Notes: generated from the sequence alone by a model not told the origin. Shown: positions 21,558 to 32,067, counted from the stretch's first letter. The stretch: 64,000 nt of DNA from Buddleja alternifolia (GCA_019426215.1 CM033399.1:36341022-36405021), one strand, 5' to 3'. A program made the numbers and translations.

Positions 21558-24500
21558 CCCCCCCGCAATCTGAGCAGTGGGACCAACGCAAAGATTGGCC
21601 CGAAGTTGGGAAAACTTGGTCGGTGGTAAGGCTTTGGTGAAGATGTCAGCAACTTGTTCAGCGGTAGGAACATACTTGACCAAAACATCACCGATGACAA
21701 CTTTTTCCCTAACAAAATGGTAATCAATCTCAATATGCTTCGTACGAGCATGAAACACAGGATTAAGAACGAGATATATGGCACTAATATTATCACAGTA
21801 GACCCGAACTGGATGCGGAAGGAAGACGCCCAAGTCACGCAGAATAAAACGTAGCCAACAAGACTCCGTGACAGCATAGGCAACAGAGCGGTACTCAGAC
21901 TCTGTACTGGATCGGGAGACGGTAGCCTGTTTCTTGGCAGACCAGAAGATAAGATTATCACCAAGATAAACAGCATAGCCAGTGGTGGAACGACGACTGT
22001 CTGGACAACCAGCCCAATCTGAGTCAGCATAAATAGTCAGGGAGTCCACAGTGGAAGAACGAAGGAGAAGACCATAATCAAGAGTACCCCGAAGATAACG
22101 AAGAATGCGCTTGACCATCTGAAAGTGGCTATCCCGAGGTGAGTGCATGAACTGACTGACTAAAGCAACTGCATAAGCAATGTCAGGCCGAGTGTGAGTA
22201 AGATACTGAAGACCCCCAACAATGCTGCGATAAAGAGTCGGATCAGAGAAAAGGTCGCCTGCAAGAGCGGAGGGAGTAGACGTCGCAGAAAGAGGAGAGG
22301 CAACAGGCTTCAAGCTCATCATGTCAAAACGCTGTAGAAGCTCGGTTGCATACTTTCTCTGCGAAAGAAACAATCCAAGAGAGTCTCGTGTAGCATGAAT
22401 ACCCAGAAAATAGTGAAGATCCCCTAAATCCTTCATAGCAAACGCCTGGGAAAGACGAGAAATAAGAGCAGTAACGGCAACAGAGTCATTCCCAGTCAAG
22501 ATAATGTCATCAACGTAGAGCAAGAGAACCAAGGTGATAGAACCAGAACGGTAGACGAACATCGACATATCAGCTTTGCTGCTAGTGAATCCCAGACGCA
22601 GCAAAAACGAACTAAATTTCTGAAACCAAGCTCGAGGTGCTTGTTTCAGACCATATAAAGCCTTCTGTAACTGACACACATGTGAAGGATACTGGGGGTG
22701 AGTAAAACCGCGGGGCTGAGCCATGTAAACAGTCTCGGTAAGATCACCGTGAAGAAAAGCATTCTTCACATCAAGCTGTCGGATAACCCACTGACGAGAA
22801 ACGGCAATAGAGAGAACAGTGCGAATAGTAGTCGGCTTAACCACAGGGCTGAAGGTCTCACCAAAGTCAATACCAGCCTGTTGCTTAAACCCCTGAGCAA
22901 CCAAGCGGGCCTTATAGCGCTCAACAGATCCATCAGAACGTAACTTAACCTTATACACCCATTTGGAACCAACTAGATTTTGTGAAGGATGCGATGGCAC
23001 TAAAGTCCATGTGCCATTGGCTTGGAGAGCATTAAACTCATCAGCCATGGCAGCACGCCAAAGGGGATCCTTGGCGGCCTGTGTATAGCATGTTGGCTCG
23101 AGAGGAGGGGAAACAACAGACAAGGAGGGAAGAACACGAGGCTTACGTGTACCATCACGTAAACGGGTGACCATAGGATGACGAGGACACGGAGGAGGAA
23201 CACTAGGTGAGGACACAGGAGAAGAAGAGACCGAGGTAGAGGTAGTGGAAGGAGATTGGACATAGGGAGACACGGGATTCGGGGAAGATGATGAAGATGG
23301 TCCTGGACCAGTGGGACGGGGAGGACTCCGGGAGGAGGGTGGTGAAAGAGATGACTCCAGAAGAGGCGGCATGGAGGACATAGTGGTGGTGGCAATAAGT
23401 AGATGAGGCGGCATGGAGGACATAATGGTGGTGGCAATAGGTAGATTAGGCGGCATGGAGGACATAGTGGTGGTGGCAATAGGTAGGTCAGTGGGACCGA
23501 GATAAGGAGGATGAGGAAGAGAAACCGTAATAGATTCAGCAGCAGACTGGTGGGTACCAGAGGTGGAAGCGGAAGGTAAGGTCGGATAAGGAAAAGAGTC
23601 TTCATCGAAGATGACATGACGACTAATATGGATAGTACCAGAAATAGGATCGAGACACCGATACCCTTTATAATTCGGGGCATAACCTAAAAAGATACAT
23701 GAGGCAGAGCGAGGATCGAGCTTATGAGCAGCACGATGACCAAGATGTGGAAAACAGGCACAACCAAAAGTCCGAAATGTGGAATAGTCGGGAGAACGAC
23801 CAAATAGGACCTCATAAGGAGACTTGCGGCGAAGCGTAGGGGTAGGGAGACGGTTAATAAGAAAAACAGCAGTATAGAGAGCATCGACCCAAAAGGAGTG
23901 GGGGAGATGAGCAGTAAGAAGCAAAGTGCGAAGTAACTCAGAAATATGACGATGCTTACATTCTGACACACCATTTTGTTGTGGGGTGTAAGGGCATGAC
24001 AGACGAAACTGAATACCAGAAGCAGCAAAAAGATGACGGAATTGAGCATTATCAAACTCACGACCCCCATCACTTTGAAACATTTTGATTTTACTTGTAA
24101 AAAGATTTTCAATTAGAATTTTAAAATTACAAAAGTGAGTATAGACTTCAGATTTAGCACGCATAGGATAGCACCAAGTAAAACGTGAAAAATCATCAAC
24201 AAAAATAACATAATATTTGAAACCGGTAGGGGAGAGAACGGGAGAAGTCCAAACATCAGAGTGAATTAAATAAAAGGGTACAGAGCTACGGTTCTCAACA
24301 TGCTGAAAAGGTAACTTGTGTGATCTACCTAACTGACAAGTTTGACAAAAAGAGACAGAACAATCCTGAGACTTGATATTACCACTACGAGACAATTGCT
24401 GAAAAGTAGAAAGACTAGGATGACCCAGGCGGCGATGCCAAACATCACTAGAGACGGTACGAGCAACAAGGGAGGACACTAGGCTAGGGGAGATCGGATA

Positions 24501-25766
24501 CAAACCACTACTGGAAGGGGACTGCAGAAGAACATTCCCTGTTGCGTTGTCCTTGACACAGAAACCAGTGGAAGAAAACTCAACCATACAATCATTATCT
24601 TGACATAATTGTCTAACAGACAAGAGATTATGAGACAAATGAGGAACATGCAACACATTAGATAAAGTAAGGGGACCAGAAGGGGTACGAAACGTACAAG
24701 AGCCAACATGCTTAATAGACAAAAGTGCACCATTACCAACTAAAATTTTGTTGGTACCAGTATAGGGAGTAAGGTTAGAAAGATTACTGTCATCCGGAGT
24801 CATATGAGCAGAGGCACCACTATCAGGATACCAGGGTATGCCAGAGGTGGCAGCAGCAGACAGGGCTGAAAAAGACTGTGGAAGCTCCGCAGAAATATAT
24901 CTGTGGTTAAACCGCTGGGGACACGAAACACAAGTGTGACCCAAAATACCACAAAGTTGACATGTCTGACCAAGAGTAGGAGTCGGAAGTAGACCAGGAC
25001 CCGGAGAGTACTGAAAAGTATGAGGGGATGGGGACGAGTCACGACCATGACGGTCCTTCCCATGTCCGGAACTAGAACCGTGACCATGGGAGCCACCATT
25101 ACCTTTAGCACCACAATTTTTGAATTTTGAGGAGTGAGAGTGGGCGACAAAGGCATAAGATGGAGAGACAAGAGAGGGAACAGATGAAGTTGGGGAAATT
25201 GGGGTTGCATGGGGGCTAATTGGAAGAAGAGAAGACATATGTGGATTGTTGTGTAAATGAGAGAGAATATGGGGGCTGTTTTGGAAATTAGTGATTTGGT
25301 GGGGGCGATTTGGGAGAGTAGGGTTATTATGGGGGCTGTTTTGAAAAGAAGAGGAATTAAGCGAAGGGCTATTGTGTAAATTGTTGTTACTATGCGGGTT
25401 GTTAGGAAATATAGTGGGTGGGGTGGGGTCAAAAGGTAGAGAGGTGCTGATTGTGGGGGAACAAAAGATAAAGGGGGGACAAAAGATAAAGGTGTGCTGA
25501 TTGTGGGGGGGACAAAAGAGAAAGGGGGGGGTAATTGTGGTGGGGTCAAAAGTAAAAGGAGAGTTGTTGGGTGAATAAGTGGAGATGGGGTGTTGTAATT
25601 TAGAGAAATGGGCGGACAAGAGAGCGCCTGCATGAGGAGAGAGAAGGGAAACGGCCGAGTGATTTCCGGCAGCGGCGATAGAGGAGGAAACGGCGCCAGT
25701 GGCCGATGGGGAAAGAAGAATGCCGGCAGCAGCGTTAATTTCAGCAGCTAGAATACTCTCGGCCAT
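21552..25766 (-). CDS. Copia polyprotein (zinc knuckle, protease, integrase, RT, RNase H), 1404 aa, no recognisable capsid domain
   Basis: An open frame of 1404 residues. Residues 1-260 are low complexity, rich in Pro, Ser, Asn and His, with no UBN2/retrotransposon-gag capsid domain recognisable. A CX2CX4HX4C zinc knuckle follows (C269, C272, H277, C282), then protease DSGA (D315), integrase HHCC (H444, H449, C474, C477) and a D504, D566, E602 catalytic triad with D(35)E spacing. Next come a Ser/Pro-rich linker with three 57-bp repeats, the RT with YVDDI at 1084-1088, and RNase H with ADSDW, SSTESEY and YCDN. All catalytic residues I checked are present. The frame continues upstream of the first ATG to a lone TAA at 25923-25925. 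The element can probably supply its enzymes, but particle formation would need Gag from elsewhere or an unrecognised one. Confidence 0.92.
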   Translation of the reverse strand: MAESILAAEINAAAGILLSPSATGAVSSSIAAAGNHSAVSLLSPHAGALLSAHFSKLQHPISTYSPNNSPFTFDPTTITPPFLFCPPHNQHTFIFCPPFIFCSPTISTSLPFDPTPPTIFPNNPHSNNNLHNSPSLNSSSFQNSPHNNPTLPNRPHQITNFQNSPHILSHLHNNPHMSSLLPISPHATPISPTSSVPSLVSPSYAFVAHSHSSKFKNCGAKGNGGSHGHGSSSGHGKDRHGRDSSPSPHTFQYSPGPGLLPTPTLGQTCQLCGILGHTCVSCPQRFNHRYISAELPQSFSALSAAATSGIPWYPDSGASAHMTPDDSNLSNLTPYTGTNKILVGNGALLSIKHVGSCTFRTPSGPLTLSNVLHVPHLSHNLLSVRQLCQDNDCMVEFSSTGFCVKDNATGNVLLQSPSSSGLYPISPSLVSSLVARTVSSDVWHRRLGHPSLSTFQQLSRSGNIKSQDCSVSFCQTCQLGRSHKLPFQHVENRSSVPFYLIHSDVWTSPVLSPTGFKYYVIFVDDFSRFTWCYPMRAKSEVYTHFCNFKILIENLFTSKIKMFQSDGGREFDNAQFRHLFAASGIQFRLSCPYTPQQNGVSECKHRHISELLRTLLLTAHLPHSFWVDALYTAVFLINRLPTPTLRRKSPYEVLFGRSPDYSTFRTFGCACFPHLGHRAAHKLDPRSASCIFLGYAPNYKGYRCLDPISGTIHISRHVIFDEDSFPYPTLPSASTSGTHQSAAESITVSLPHPPYLGPTDLPIATTTMSSMPPNLPIATTIMSSMPPHLLIATTTMSSMPPLLESSLSPPSSRSPPRPTGPGPSSSSSPNPVSPYVQSPSTTSTSVSSSPVSSPSVPPPCPRHPMVTRLRDGTRKPRVLPSLSVVSPPLEPTCYTQAAKDPLWRAAMADEFNALQANGTWTLVPSHPSQNLVGSKWVYKVKLRSDGSVERYKARLVAQGFKQQAGIDFGETFSPVVKPTTIRTVLSIAVSRQWVIRQLDVKNAFLHGDLTETVYMAQPRGFTHPQYPSHVCQLQKALYGLKQAPRAWFQKFSSFLLRLGFTSSKADMSMFVYRSGSITLVLLLYVDDIILTGNDSVAVTALISRLSQAFAMKDLGDLHYFLGIHATRDSLGLFLSQRKYATELLQRFDMMSLKPVASPLSATSTPSALAGDLFSDPTLYRSIVGGLQYLTHTRPDIAYAVALVSQFMHSPRDSHFQMVKRILRYLRGTLDYGLLLRSSTVDSLTIYADSDWAGCPDSRRSTTGYAVYLGDNLIFWSAKKQATVSRSSTESEYRSVAYAVTESCWLRFILRDLGVFLPHPVRVYCDNISAIYLVLNPVFHARTKHIEIDYHFVREKVVIGDVLVKYVPTAEQVADIFTKALPPTKFSQLRANLCVGPTAQIAGGC
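23355..23500 (-). repeat. 57-bp in-frame tandem repeat in the copia linker
   Basis: Three copies of a 19-codon unit encode variants of TTMSSMPP then LPIA between integrase and RT. The length is a multiple of three, so the frame is kept. Confidence 0.85.
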
Positions 25767-25922
25767 AGGTGAGAGAATGGCTCCGGCGGTGTTGACGGCC
25801 TGAAATGACGACGCATCGTCGGCGACAGATTGCGGAGAGCTACCGGTGACGGTAGATGGAGAAAATCCGGCGACTGAGGATAGAAGGGGCGACTGAGAGA
25901 GAATCGCAGCAACGTCTTTGGG

Positions 25923-26165
25923 TTAGAGATTAAAGGGTGGAGAAAGAAGAGAATGGAGGAGATTTAGAGCCTTGGAGATGGAGTTATCGGTGGTGGTTGG
26001 CGCCGGTAGAGAAGAGAGGGAGAAAACCGCGTCTGTAAAAGAGGAGAGAGAGGCAGTAGAGGTGGAGGAGAAGGTGGTGACAGAGGAGGCGGCAGCGGTG
26101 GTGCCAGAAAGGGAGGAGGCCATCCCGGAAGCTATAGGTGCCGTGAGGGCGGGAGACGAAGCCAT
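25923..26165 (-). CDS. Short leader ORF of the young copia element, same frame as pol
   Basis: Starting at the in-frame ATG (MASSPALTAPIASGMASSLS) about 30 bases after the primer site, 80 residues of Ala/Ser/Thr-rich sequence run to a TAA at 25923-25925. Both this ORF and the sequence after the stop are in the pol frame, and the 52 codons between the TAA and the pol ATG are open. A single stop therefore separates leader and polyprotein. It may be a degenerate Gag N-terminus or allow readthrough; the sequence alone does not decide. Confidence 0.55.
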   Translation of the reverse strand: MASSPALTAPIASGMASSLSGTTAAASSVTTFSSTSTASLSSFTDAVFSLSSLPAPTTTDNSISKALNLLHSLLSPPFNL

Positions 26166-26203
26166 AGGCTTTGTGAACCCGGTAACTGATACCATGATAG
26201 AGT

Positions 26204-26365
26204 TCAAGGCACGTAATGTTTATGAACTCATTGTATATATTTCTCTGAATGATGTGTTACAATAATACAAGCATATGTATATATAGAAGTGAAACGTAAC
26301 CCTAATACACAGATGGGCCGGACTATAACCTATACATGGGTCGGACTATAATCTATACACTAACA
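26204..26365 (-). repeat. 5' LTR of the young copia element
   Basis: 162 bp, identical by eye to 21396-21557; followed on the minus strand, after nine bases, by the primer-binding site. Confidence 0.93.
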
Positions 26366-26980
26366 GTCTACTACCTAATTAATTGACTTTACCGCACTTA
26401 AATTTGGTTTAGGTGAAAAAACCTAGTACCTACATCTACTAAGTGGTTGAATTTTCAAATAATGATATCAAAATTGCAAAATATGGAAAATATTGAAATG
26501 ATTACTTGAAAATTCAATCACATGTAAATTACACTTGTGTACGTAATACATAAGACTTAAATTGAATTTTACGTGTCATTGCACGTATTTGTGATTGGTA
26601 CCTCTCTTTATAACCGTATTAGCAATCGTATTAGAAAGTGTTTATCAACTTGTCATGGCAAATTCCTCCAAATTTAATTTAAGTTGAGCTAATGCTTGTC
26701 ATAAGATAATTATGGATCTAAAATCTCTCAACTATCTTATGTGCTTATTATTTCTTCAGATGGTGGTTTGATGCTTCTAGAATAGGGCTACGAATTTCCG
26801 TGCTTGATTTATTGTTTTATAATATGGGATGAGGCATAACTTGAATTTGAGCCACCAATTTTATGATCCTATTTAGCATCTACTTGGTACTTTGGGAAAC
26901 CTTAACATTTACTTCCAAAATTTTGGCCCCAAACCCACACGGCAGATACTACAGCATCTTCAGCCCACTATAAAAAATTA
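26366..26980. other. Gene-free stretch
   Basis: AT-rich sequence without a convincing ORF, RNA gene or complete repeat. Confidence 0.5.
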
Positions 26981-27478
26981 GGGAAAATTGCACTTTACAT
27001 CCCATAACTTTGCCCGAATTCAATTTTGGTCCCACTCGTTATACAAATATCACATTGAGTCCCATAACTTCCAAAAAATCTCAATGTTGGTCCCATCCGT
27101 CAATTTTCGTCAATTTTTAACGTCGGATGGCATGTGCCTTGCACATGGGCCGTTAGTCAAAGCTATGACCATGATATACATGATTTGGGCTCCAAAACAA
27201 GGGATAAATGCAAAAAAAAAACCCCAACTTGTAATTTATCTCTTGTAATTATCCCTTGTTTTGGGGCCCAAATCAAGTGAATATCACGGTCAAAAGTTTT
27301 AACTAACGGTCCATGTGCAAGACACATGCCTTCCGACGTTAGAAATTAACGAAAATTGACGGATGAGACCAACATTGAGATTTTTTGTAACATATGGGAC
27401 TCAATGTGATATTTTTGTAACGAGTGAGACCAAAATTGAATTCGGGCAAAATTATGGGATGTAAAGTGCAATTTTCCC
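26981..27478. mobile_element. Long-TIR MITE (about 500 bp)
   Basis: The left end gggaaaattgcactttacat pairs with the reverse complement of the right end. Pairing extends through cccataactttgcccgaatt, the ccaacattgag segment and the cttgttttggagcccaaatc segment. The arms thus cover most of the element, leaving a small centre. No ORF. Confidence 0.85.
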
Positions 27479-27574
27479 AATTATACTTCATAATTTCAAT
27501 TATTCCCCAATTCTTACAACTCAAACCCAATTATACTTCATCCCCACTATCCACGGCAGATACTATCATTTCAT

Positions 27575-28656
27575 GGGAAAATCGCAATTTTGGTCCCACA
27601 ACTTTGCCCATGTGTGTTTTTGGTCTCAGTATTTTTGACTTTAGCATTTTACGTCCCATAACTCCAAAAAATATGCGTTTTTGGTCCCAAGATACGATTA
27701 CGTCCTGTATTTGTACAAGATTGGCATGTGCATCTCATGTGGGATCACCAAAAATGTGCATTTTTGGTCCCATAACTCCAAAACACGTGAGCCGCACATG
27801 CCAATTCCGCCAAATACATGACGTAATCGTATATTGGGACCAAAAATGCACATTTTTGGAGTTATGGGACGTATAATGCTAAAGTCAAAAATACTAGGAC
27901 CAAAAACACACATGGGCTAAGTTTAGGGATGACAATGGGACGGGAATGGGATGGGTTGGGCATGACTCATTTCCCGTCCCGTTAAAAAAAATTTGGACCC
28001 AGACCCGTCCCGGACCCGGTCATATCCCGGCGGGTTCGGGTCCTTCCCATTGGACCCGACTGATTCTTTTTTTTTTTTGACATTCTTCTTGTTCTCCTTC
28101 TTCTTCCTGGTTTTTTTTTTTCTTCTTCTTCTTTTTCCACACCCCCCCCCGACCGCCCCTTCTTCTTCCTTTTTCTTCTTTTTCTTCTTCTTCTTCCTTT
28201 TTTTTCTTCTCCCCCTCGGGCTCCTCCTTCTTCTTCCTTTTTTTTTTATTCTTCTTCTCTCCCCAACATATAGAGGTGGACACTTTTGTCTCCCACTATA
28301 AAAAAGTGTCCACCACTACATATATAATAATATATATACAGTAACAACATATATATATATATAATTTACTACATATATAATAATATATATACACTAACAA
28401 TATATATATATATAATTTAAAAATATTATAATTATTTTGACCGGAACTGGGTCCGGGTCCGGGACTAGTATCGACTGGACCGTTTCCCGTCCCGGACCCG
28501 GCCGGGTCTTGATTTTCGATACCTGGACTCAGACCCGGTCCCCTTTTTGTGGACTCATTTCCGTCCCATTAAGGACGGGTCCGGGACGGGTACTCGTTAG
28601 ACCTGGTCCCATTGCCATCCCTAGCTAAGTTATGGGACCAAAATTGCATTTTTCCC
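27575..28656. mobile_element. Long-TIR MITE split by a nested hAT element
   Basis: The left end gggaaaatcgcaattttggt pairs with the reverse complement of the right end, gggaaaaatgcaattttggt. The flanks catttcat (27567-27574 and 28657-28664) are identical. The right arm is interrupted at 27924-28623; the pairing accaaaaacacacatgggc resumes correctly across that insertion. Confidence 0.85.
27924..28623. mobile_element. hAT-type fold-back element, copy 2, nested
   Basis: The ends tagggatgacaatgggacgg and the reverse complement of ggtcccattgccatcccta match copy 1 at 11187-11800. The flanks are identical 8-bp duplications gctaagtt (27916-27923 and 28624-28631). The interior holds opposing gacccgg/ccgggtc blocks, a pyrimidine-rich tract (28068-28260) and TA repeats. 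No transposase. Confidence 0.9.
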
Positions 28657-28664
28657 CATTTCAT

Positions 28665-29040
28665 GCATATTGTGGAAAATGTAGTTATTATAAAACGGGA
28701 GTCATAAAAAGGTTGTCAACATAACTGTATCTTTCATCCTTTGATAAACCTTAAATGGAAGTGTCGGACCTAAGTGCAACACTGTAATGCAATCTTAGGG
28801 ACCACTTTGAGTCACTTTAGTGCTTTTCTGGTGGAAATCCGGTGGTATTAAACTTTATATCGAATCCCTCACTAACAAATGAATATTATGTGTTACCGAG
28901 CTTTCCTTATTCATTTATGATTATTGCGTTATTTGACTATTATCATATTATCATGATCATGCATAATCGTACACTTGAACTCACGGGCACTCATTAGGCT
29001 TTGTAGCTCATCACTCGTGTCTCCCTTTGATTGATTGATT
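28665..29040. other. Gene-free stretch
   Basis: No coding or repeat structure recognised. Confidence 0.45.
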
Positions 29041-29049
29041 GATAGTACC

Positions 29050-29475
29050 CAATCGTCAGTAAATTCAAGGCCAAGTACCCAATCGTCGGCACCATTAGCA
29101 GTAATTAGTTTGTGCATATGAAATTACTGCTAATTGATTGATTGATAGTTGATTCGGTCGATTGTTTGCGTGATCTATGTTGTGTTGTTGTGTTTATGTA
29201 TGGTGTAGGAAAATTCTAGCCCAAACCCAATTTGGCCACACCCAAGCTTATTTTACAAGGAGATTGTATTACACTTTTTATATAATTAGTAAGCTATTTT
29301 ATAAAATACACATAGATTTGGCTGAGTTGAGAGCGGGCTAGAATTTCCCATGTGATGTACTTGTATGTTTATGGATTAATAAATGAGAACTCCGCATTTA
29401 ACTAGGTTTTTTATATGCAAATTAATGTGTTTATTAAGTTTTGGGTGTTCCTATTGGGATGTTTTTAAGAGTAAA
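29050..29475 (+). pseudogene. Duplicated 3' end of the MAPR gene (fragment)
   Basis: About 15 C-terminal codons remain (FKAKYPIVGTISSN, then TAG at about 29105), followed by a diverged copy of the 3' flank of the gene at 8041-8337. Shared phrases include tactgctaattgattgattg, aaatgagaactccgc and ttattaagttttgggtgttc. The 5' coding part is absent. It lacks the MITE found in the parent but has its own insertion at about 29211-29350. It is the key outgroup for reading the stop-codon change. Confidence 0.85.
29211..29350. mobile_element. Short MITE in the MAPR 3' copy
   Basis: Left end ggaaaattctagcccaaacc; right end is the reverse complement of gggaaattctagcccgctct. It is absent from the corresponding position after the parent gene (about 8600). 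The ends resemble those of the element at 8336-8508 (ggaaaattct), so the two may be related. Confidence 0.7.
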
Positions 29476-29817
29476 TTTTGATGATTGGTTAAATCCCCGA
29501 AAAGCAAACCGGATATTCTGTTTCAAATTGTGTTGCATCTCATATTGTCAATGTATAAAACGCACATGATCACCTATGTATTTTAGGAAAAAAATTGTAC
29601 ACTTGATATGCATATAAGTAAATGGAATAGGAGATGGAACACGATTTGGAATAGAGGATAGTGTGTTTTCGCCAAGGTGACTGGCTGGTAGGCGGGGTGT
29701 ATTTTGTGCAGTTTTTAGTTTCTGCTTGTTTCCTTGTGCCGTAGGACTTGTTCCTAGTTTATTCGGATTGTGTTTCCTATTTTTATAGGGTTTTATCTTG
29801 CACTATCTATATCTATA

Positions 29818-31259
29818 TCTATACTACTATAAAAGTGTGGATCTTGTAGATGTTTATTTTCAATTGTGAAAGGACATTGTTGGCCTCACTTAAGTAACCT
29901 AACTAAATAATAGTAATATTAATGTTCCAATTGTGTAAAGATTAAAGTACTCTTAATTTTTTTTTCAAATAATAATACTAATAGAATAATATGTAATAGC
30001 TTCACAGATAACTTAAGTTTAGATTCAACTACATGATCAATTGTCTTCAGAAAATAATTCCTGTAACAATTAATAATTGAAACGTATGATCAATTGTCTT
30101 CAGAAAATAATTCTTGTAACAAGTAATAGCTGAAATGTAGATAGAGACTCTTCATTTGTTGTCCATCAAATTTTAGACTACATGGTCTCAACTTCTACAT
30201 TAACATCTATCTTTTCAACTTACCAAATTCTTAAATTTCATTTAAACTCTAGATATCTATATTCATCTAAATTCCAATGACTTTTCGAGTCCATATGATA
30301 AAAATACATAACTTCCCAAATCCTTCTACGTTTCTTTATTATAAATATAGCCTTTACTCATTAGCTTTCTCATATGCATATGATATCGTACAATTGAAGT
30401 ACAAATATTCAAACATCATTCTTGAAGAAAAGACAAGATTTCATGATGCATTTTCAAAATCTGATTTGAAAATTGTGTTCAATTTTTTTGAAAAATTATG
30501 ATTTGGATCTGTATTGAATATTAGGACCCCTCAGGTTTGTTTGTCGAACATTTTGCTTTTGTTTGTGACATCCGTCCATAGTACAATTTCCTGAATTAAT
30601 CTCTTTAATTTGCGTATGATGGGGGAATTGGTTCTCAAGATATACAAATTTTGTTTTAAGTTAAAAAAAATTAACAGAAACACATGCATCTAAGTATATT
30701 ACTTCACAGAACCATATATATATATATTTTTTGTTCAAGAGTATAAGGCAAAATATGTAATCTGATGTGTGATAATTTTTGTAATTCGTTTTGAATTACT
30801 GTAGAAAATGTTGTATAGTATTAATTATACTTAACTAATACTTTTTACATTGAAAAGAAAAATTCTTACTATATAATTTATTCATTTGAAAAATTCAAAA
30901 ACAAATATTTATATATAAAAACAACTAATTGATAATTGTTAATGTACCAAGGTAATTTAGCTAATAAATATTATTAACCTTTAACTATTGGTTCAAACGA
31001 AGAATTAATGAAACAAAGTATTTTAAATCGAATCATTTTCATGACTTTTTATGAATAAGATTTGTTTTTATGGAGTTTTTAGAATGTTTTCCTAAAATTT
31101 AATATAGAAATAAATTTATAAATCATATTTTAACATCGCAAAATTTGTGAATGATACTATGCAAAACTAGGGGAAAAGTTCTCTTATGCAAAATAGGTTA
31201 GATCACTTCATTTGTGTACAAATTGTGTATTTACATGCAACACACATAGCTTTTACTAG
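29818..31259 (+). mobile_element. Candidate non-autonomous Helitron
   Basis: The left end tctatactactataaaagtg resembles plant Helitron 5' ends (TC start). The right end ttttactag followed by T fits the CTRR-type 3' end, with a weak hairpin (tgtgt / acaca) about 12-30 bases before it. There are no inverted repeats or target duplications, as expected. Inside, a 57-bp segment (tgatcaattgtcttcagaaa) is tandemly duplicated at about 30030-30140. The left border could lie a few bases either side within the TCTATA repeats. Confidence 0.4.
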
Positions 31260-31410
31260 TTATTATAAATAGGTTGACTTAACTTGTAACTGATCATTCA
31301 CTTTGAAATATAAAATTGTAAATTTAGCATTAGCTAGTGCATGTAGGCAGTTTGGTCGAACCACGTAAAATTCTTTTGTCATCTTAGAGATTAGATTATT
31401 TTCTTGTTCC

Positions 31411-32067
31411 TGATATGATTTTGTGGAGTCGGATCAAAATAGATGAAGAAAAGGAGTCAAGATAGTGCCAAGACAGGTCGTAAAGGAGTCGAAAAAGAGC
31501 CTCGGAGCTGCAAGCACAAATCAAACCCGCACTGGAGCCCTAAAAATAGCTCTAGAGTGCGAGTGAAGACGGTGCTGGAGCCATAAAAAGTGGCGCTGGA
31601 GCGCCGGGTGGTCGAGACTTGACATCTCGCGCTGGAGCGCCGGGTGGTCGAGACTTGACATCTCGCGCTGGAGCATGCGGTTCTGCTCGCCCCAACGCGA
31701 GCAAGTTTGCTGAAGGTGTGTTTTCGACGGGATTTTAGACTTTGGCGGATTTTAGCACGTTTCTTAGTCCTAATTTGATTGGAATTGTTTCCTAATTGTT
31801 TGGGATTCATTCCCTAGTATGTTAGGATTATTTTTCCTAGTTCAATTAGGGTTTTGACTTCACTTAGTCTATAAATATTAGAACTTACTCTTGGAAACAT
31901 TGAATCACTTTGTTAAGTGTGAATAAAAGATCTAGTTGGAGATGGTTTTTTTTCCCTTGATTGGGTTTCCACTAGAAATTCTTTGTCTTCTTTATTGCTT
32001 TTGATTTCCCTTCGTTTCTTATATTTTTGCCTAAGTATTTCACCATTGAAAGCCTTGATTCCTAACT
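31411..32067 (+). repeat. 5' LTR of the Tnt1-like element
   Basis: About 657 bp, starting tgatatgattttgtggagtc. It contains two tandem copies of gcgctggagcgccgggtggt plus cgagacttgacatctc (31588-31670), only one of which is present in the other LTR. Confidence 0.88.

Larger units (their letters stand above)
21396..26365 (-). mobile_element. Complete young Ty1/copia LTR retrotransposon (about 5.0 kb)
   Basis: Direct repeats of 162 bp at 21396-21557 and 26204-26365 are identical by eye, which implies very recent insertion. Reading on the minus strand, the 5' LTR (26204-26365) is followed by TGGTATCAG (26194-26186), the usual initiator-tRNA-Met primer site. The pol ORF is followed by the polypurine run gcggggggg (about 21558-21566) and the 3' LTR. 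The LTRs start TGTTAG but end in TTGA rather than CA. No exact 5-bp target duplication was found; gtct occurs near both edges. The element lies 0.6 kb upstream of the P450 start. Confidence 0.93.

Noticed and set aside
22766..25633. Several ORFs of 60-280 codons on both strands inside the young copia element
   Set aside because: They overlap the 1404-codon pol frame and have no domain; they are frame shadows.
21391..26370. 5-bp target duplication for the young copia element
   Set aside because: gtct occurs near both ends but not in matching register; I could not defend a TSD.
28020..28301. Lys/Glu-rich or Phe/Leu-rich ORFs
   Set aside because: They are translations of a CTT/TTC-rich tract within a hAT-type element; composition artefact.
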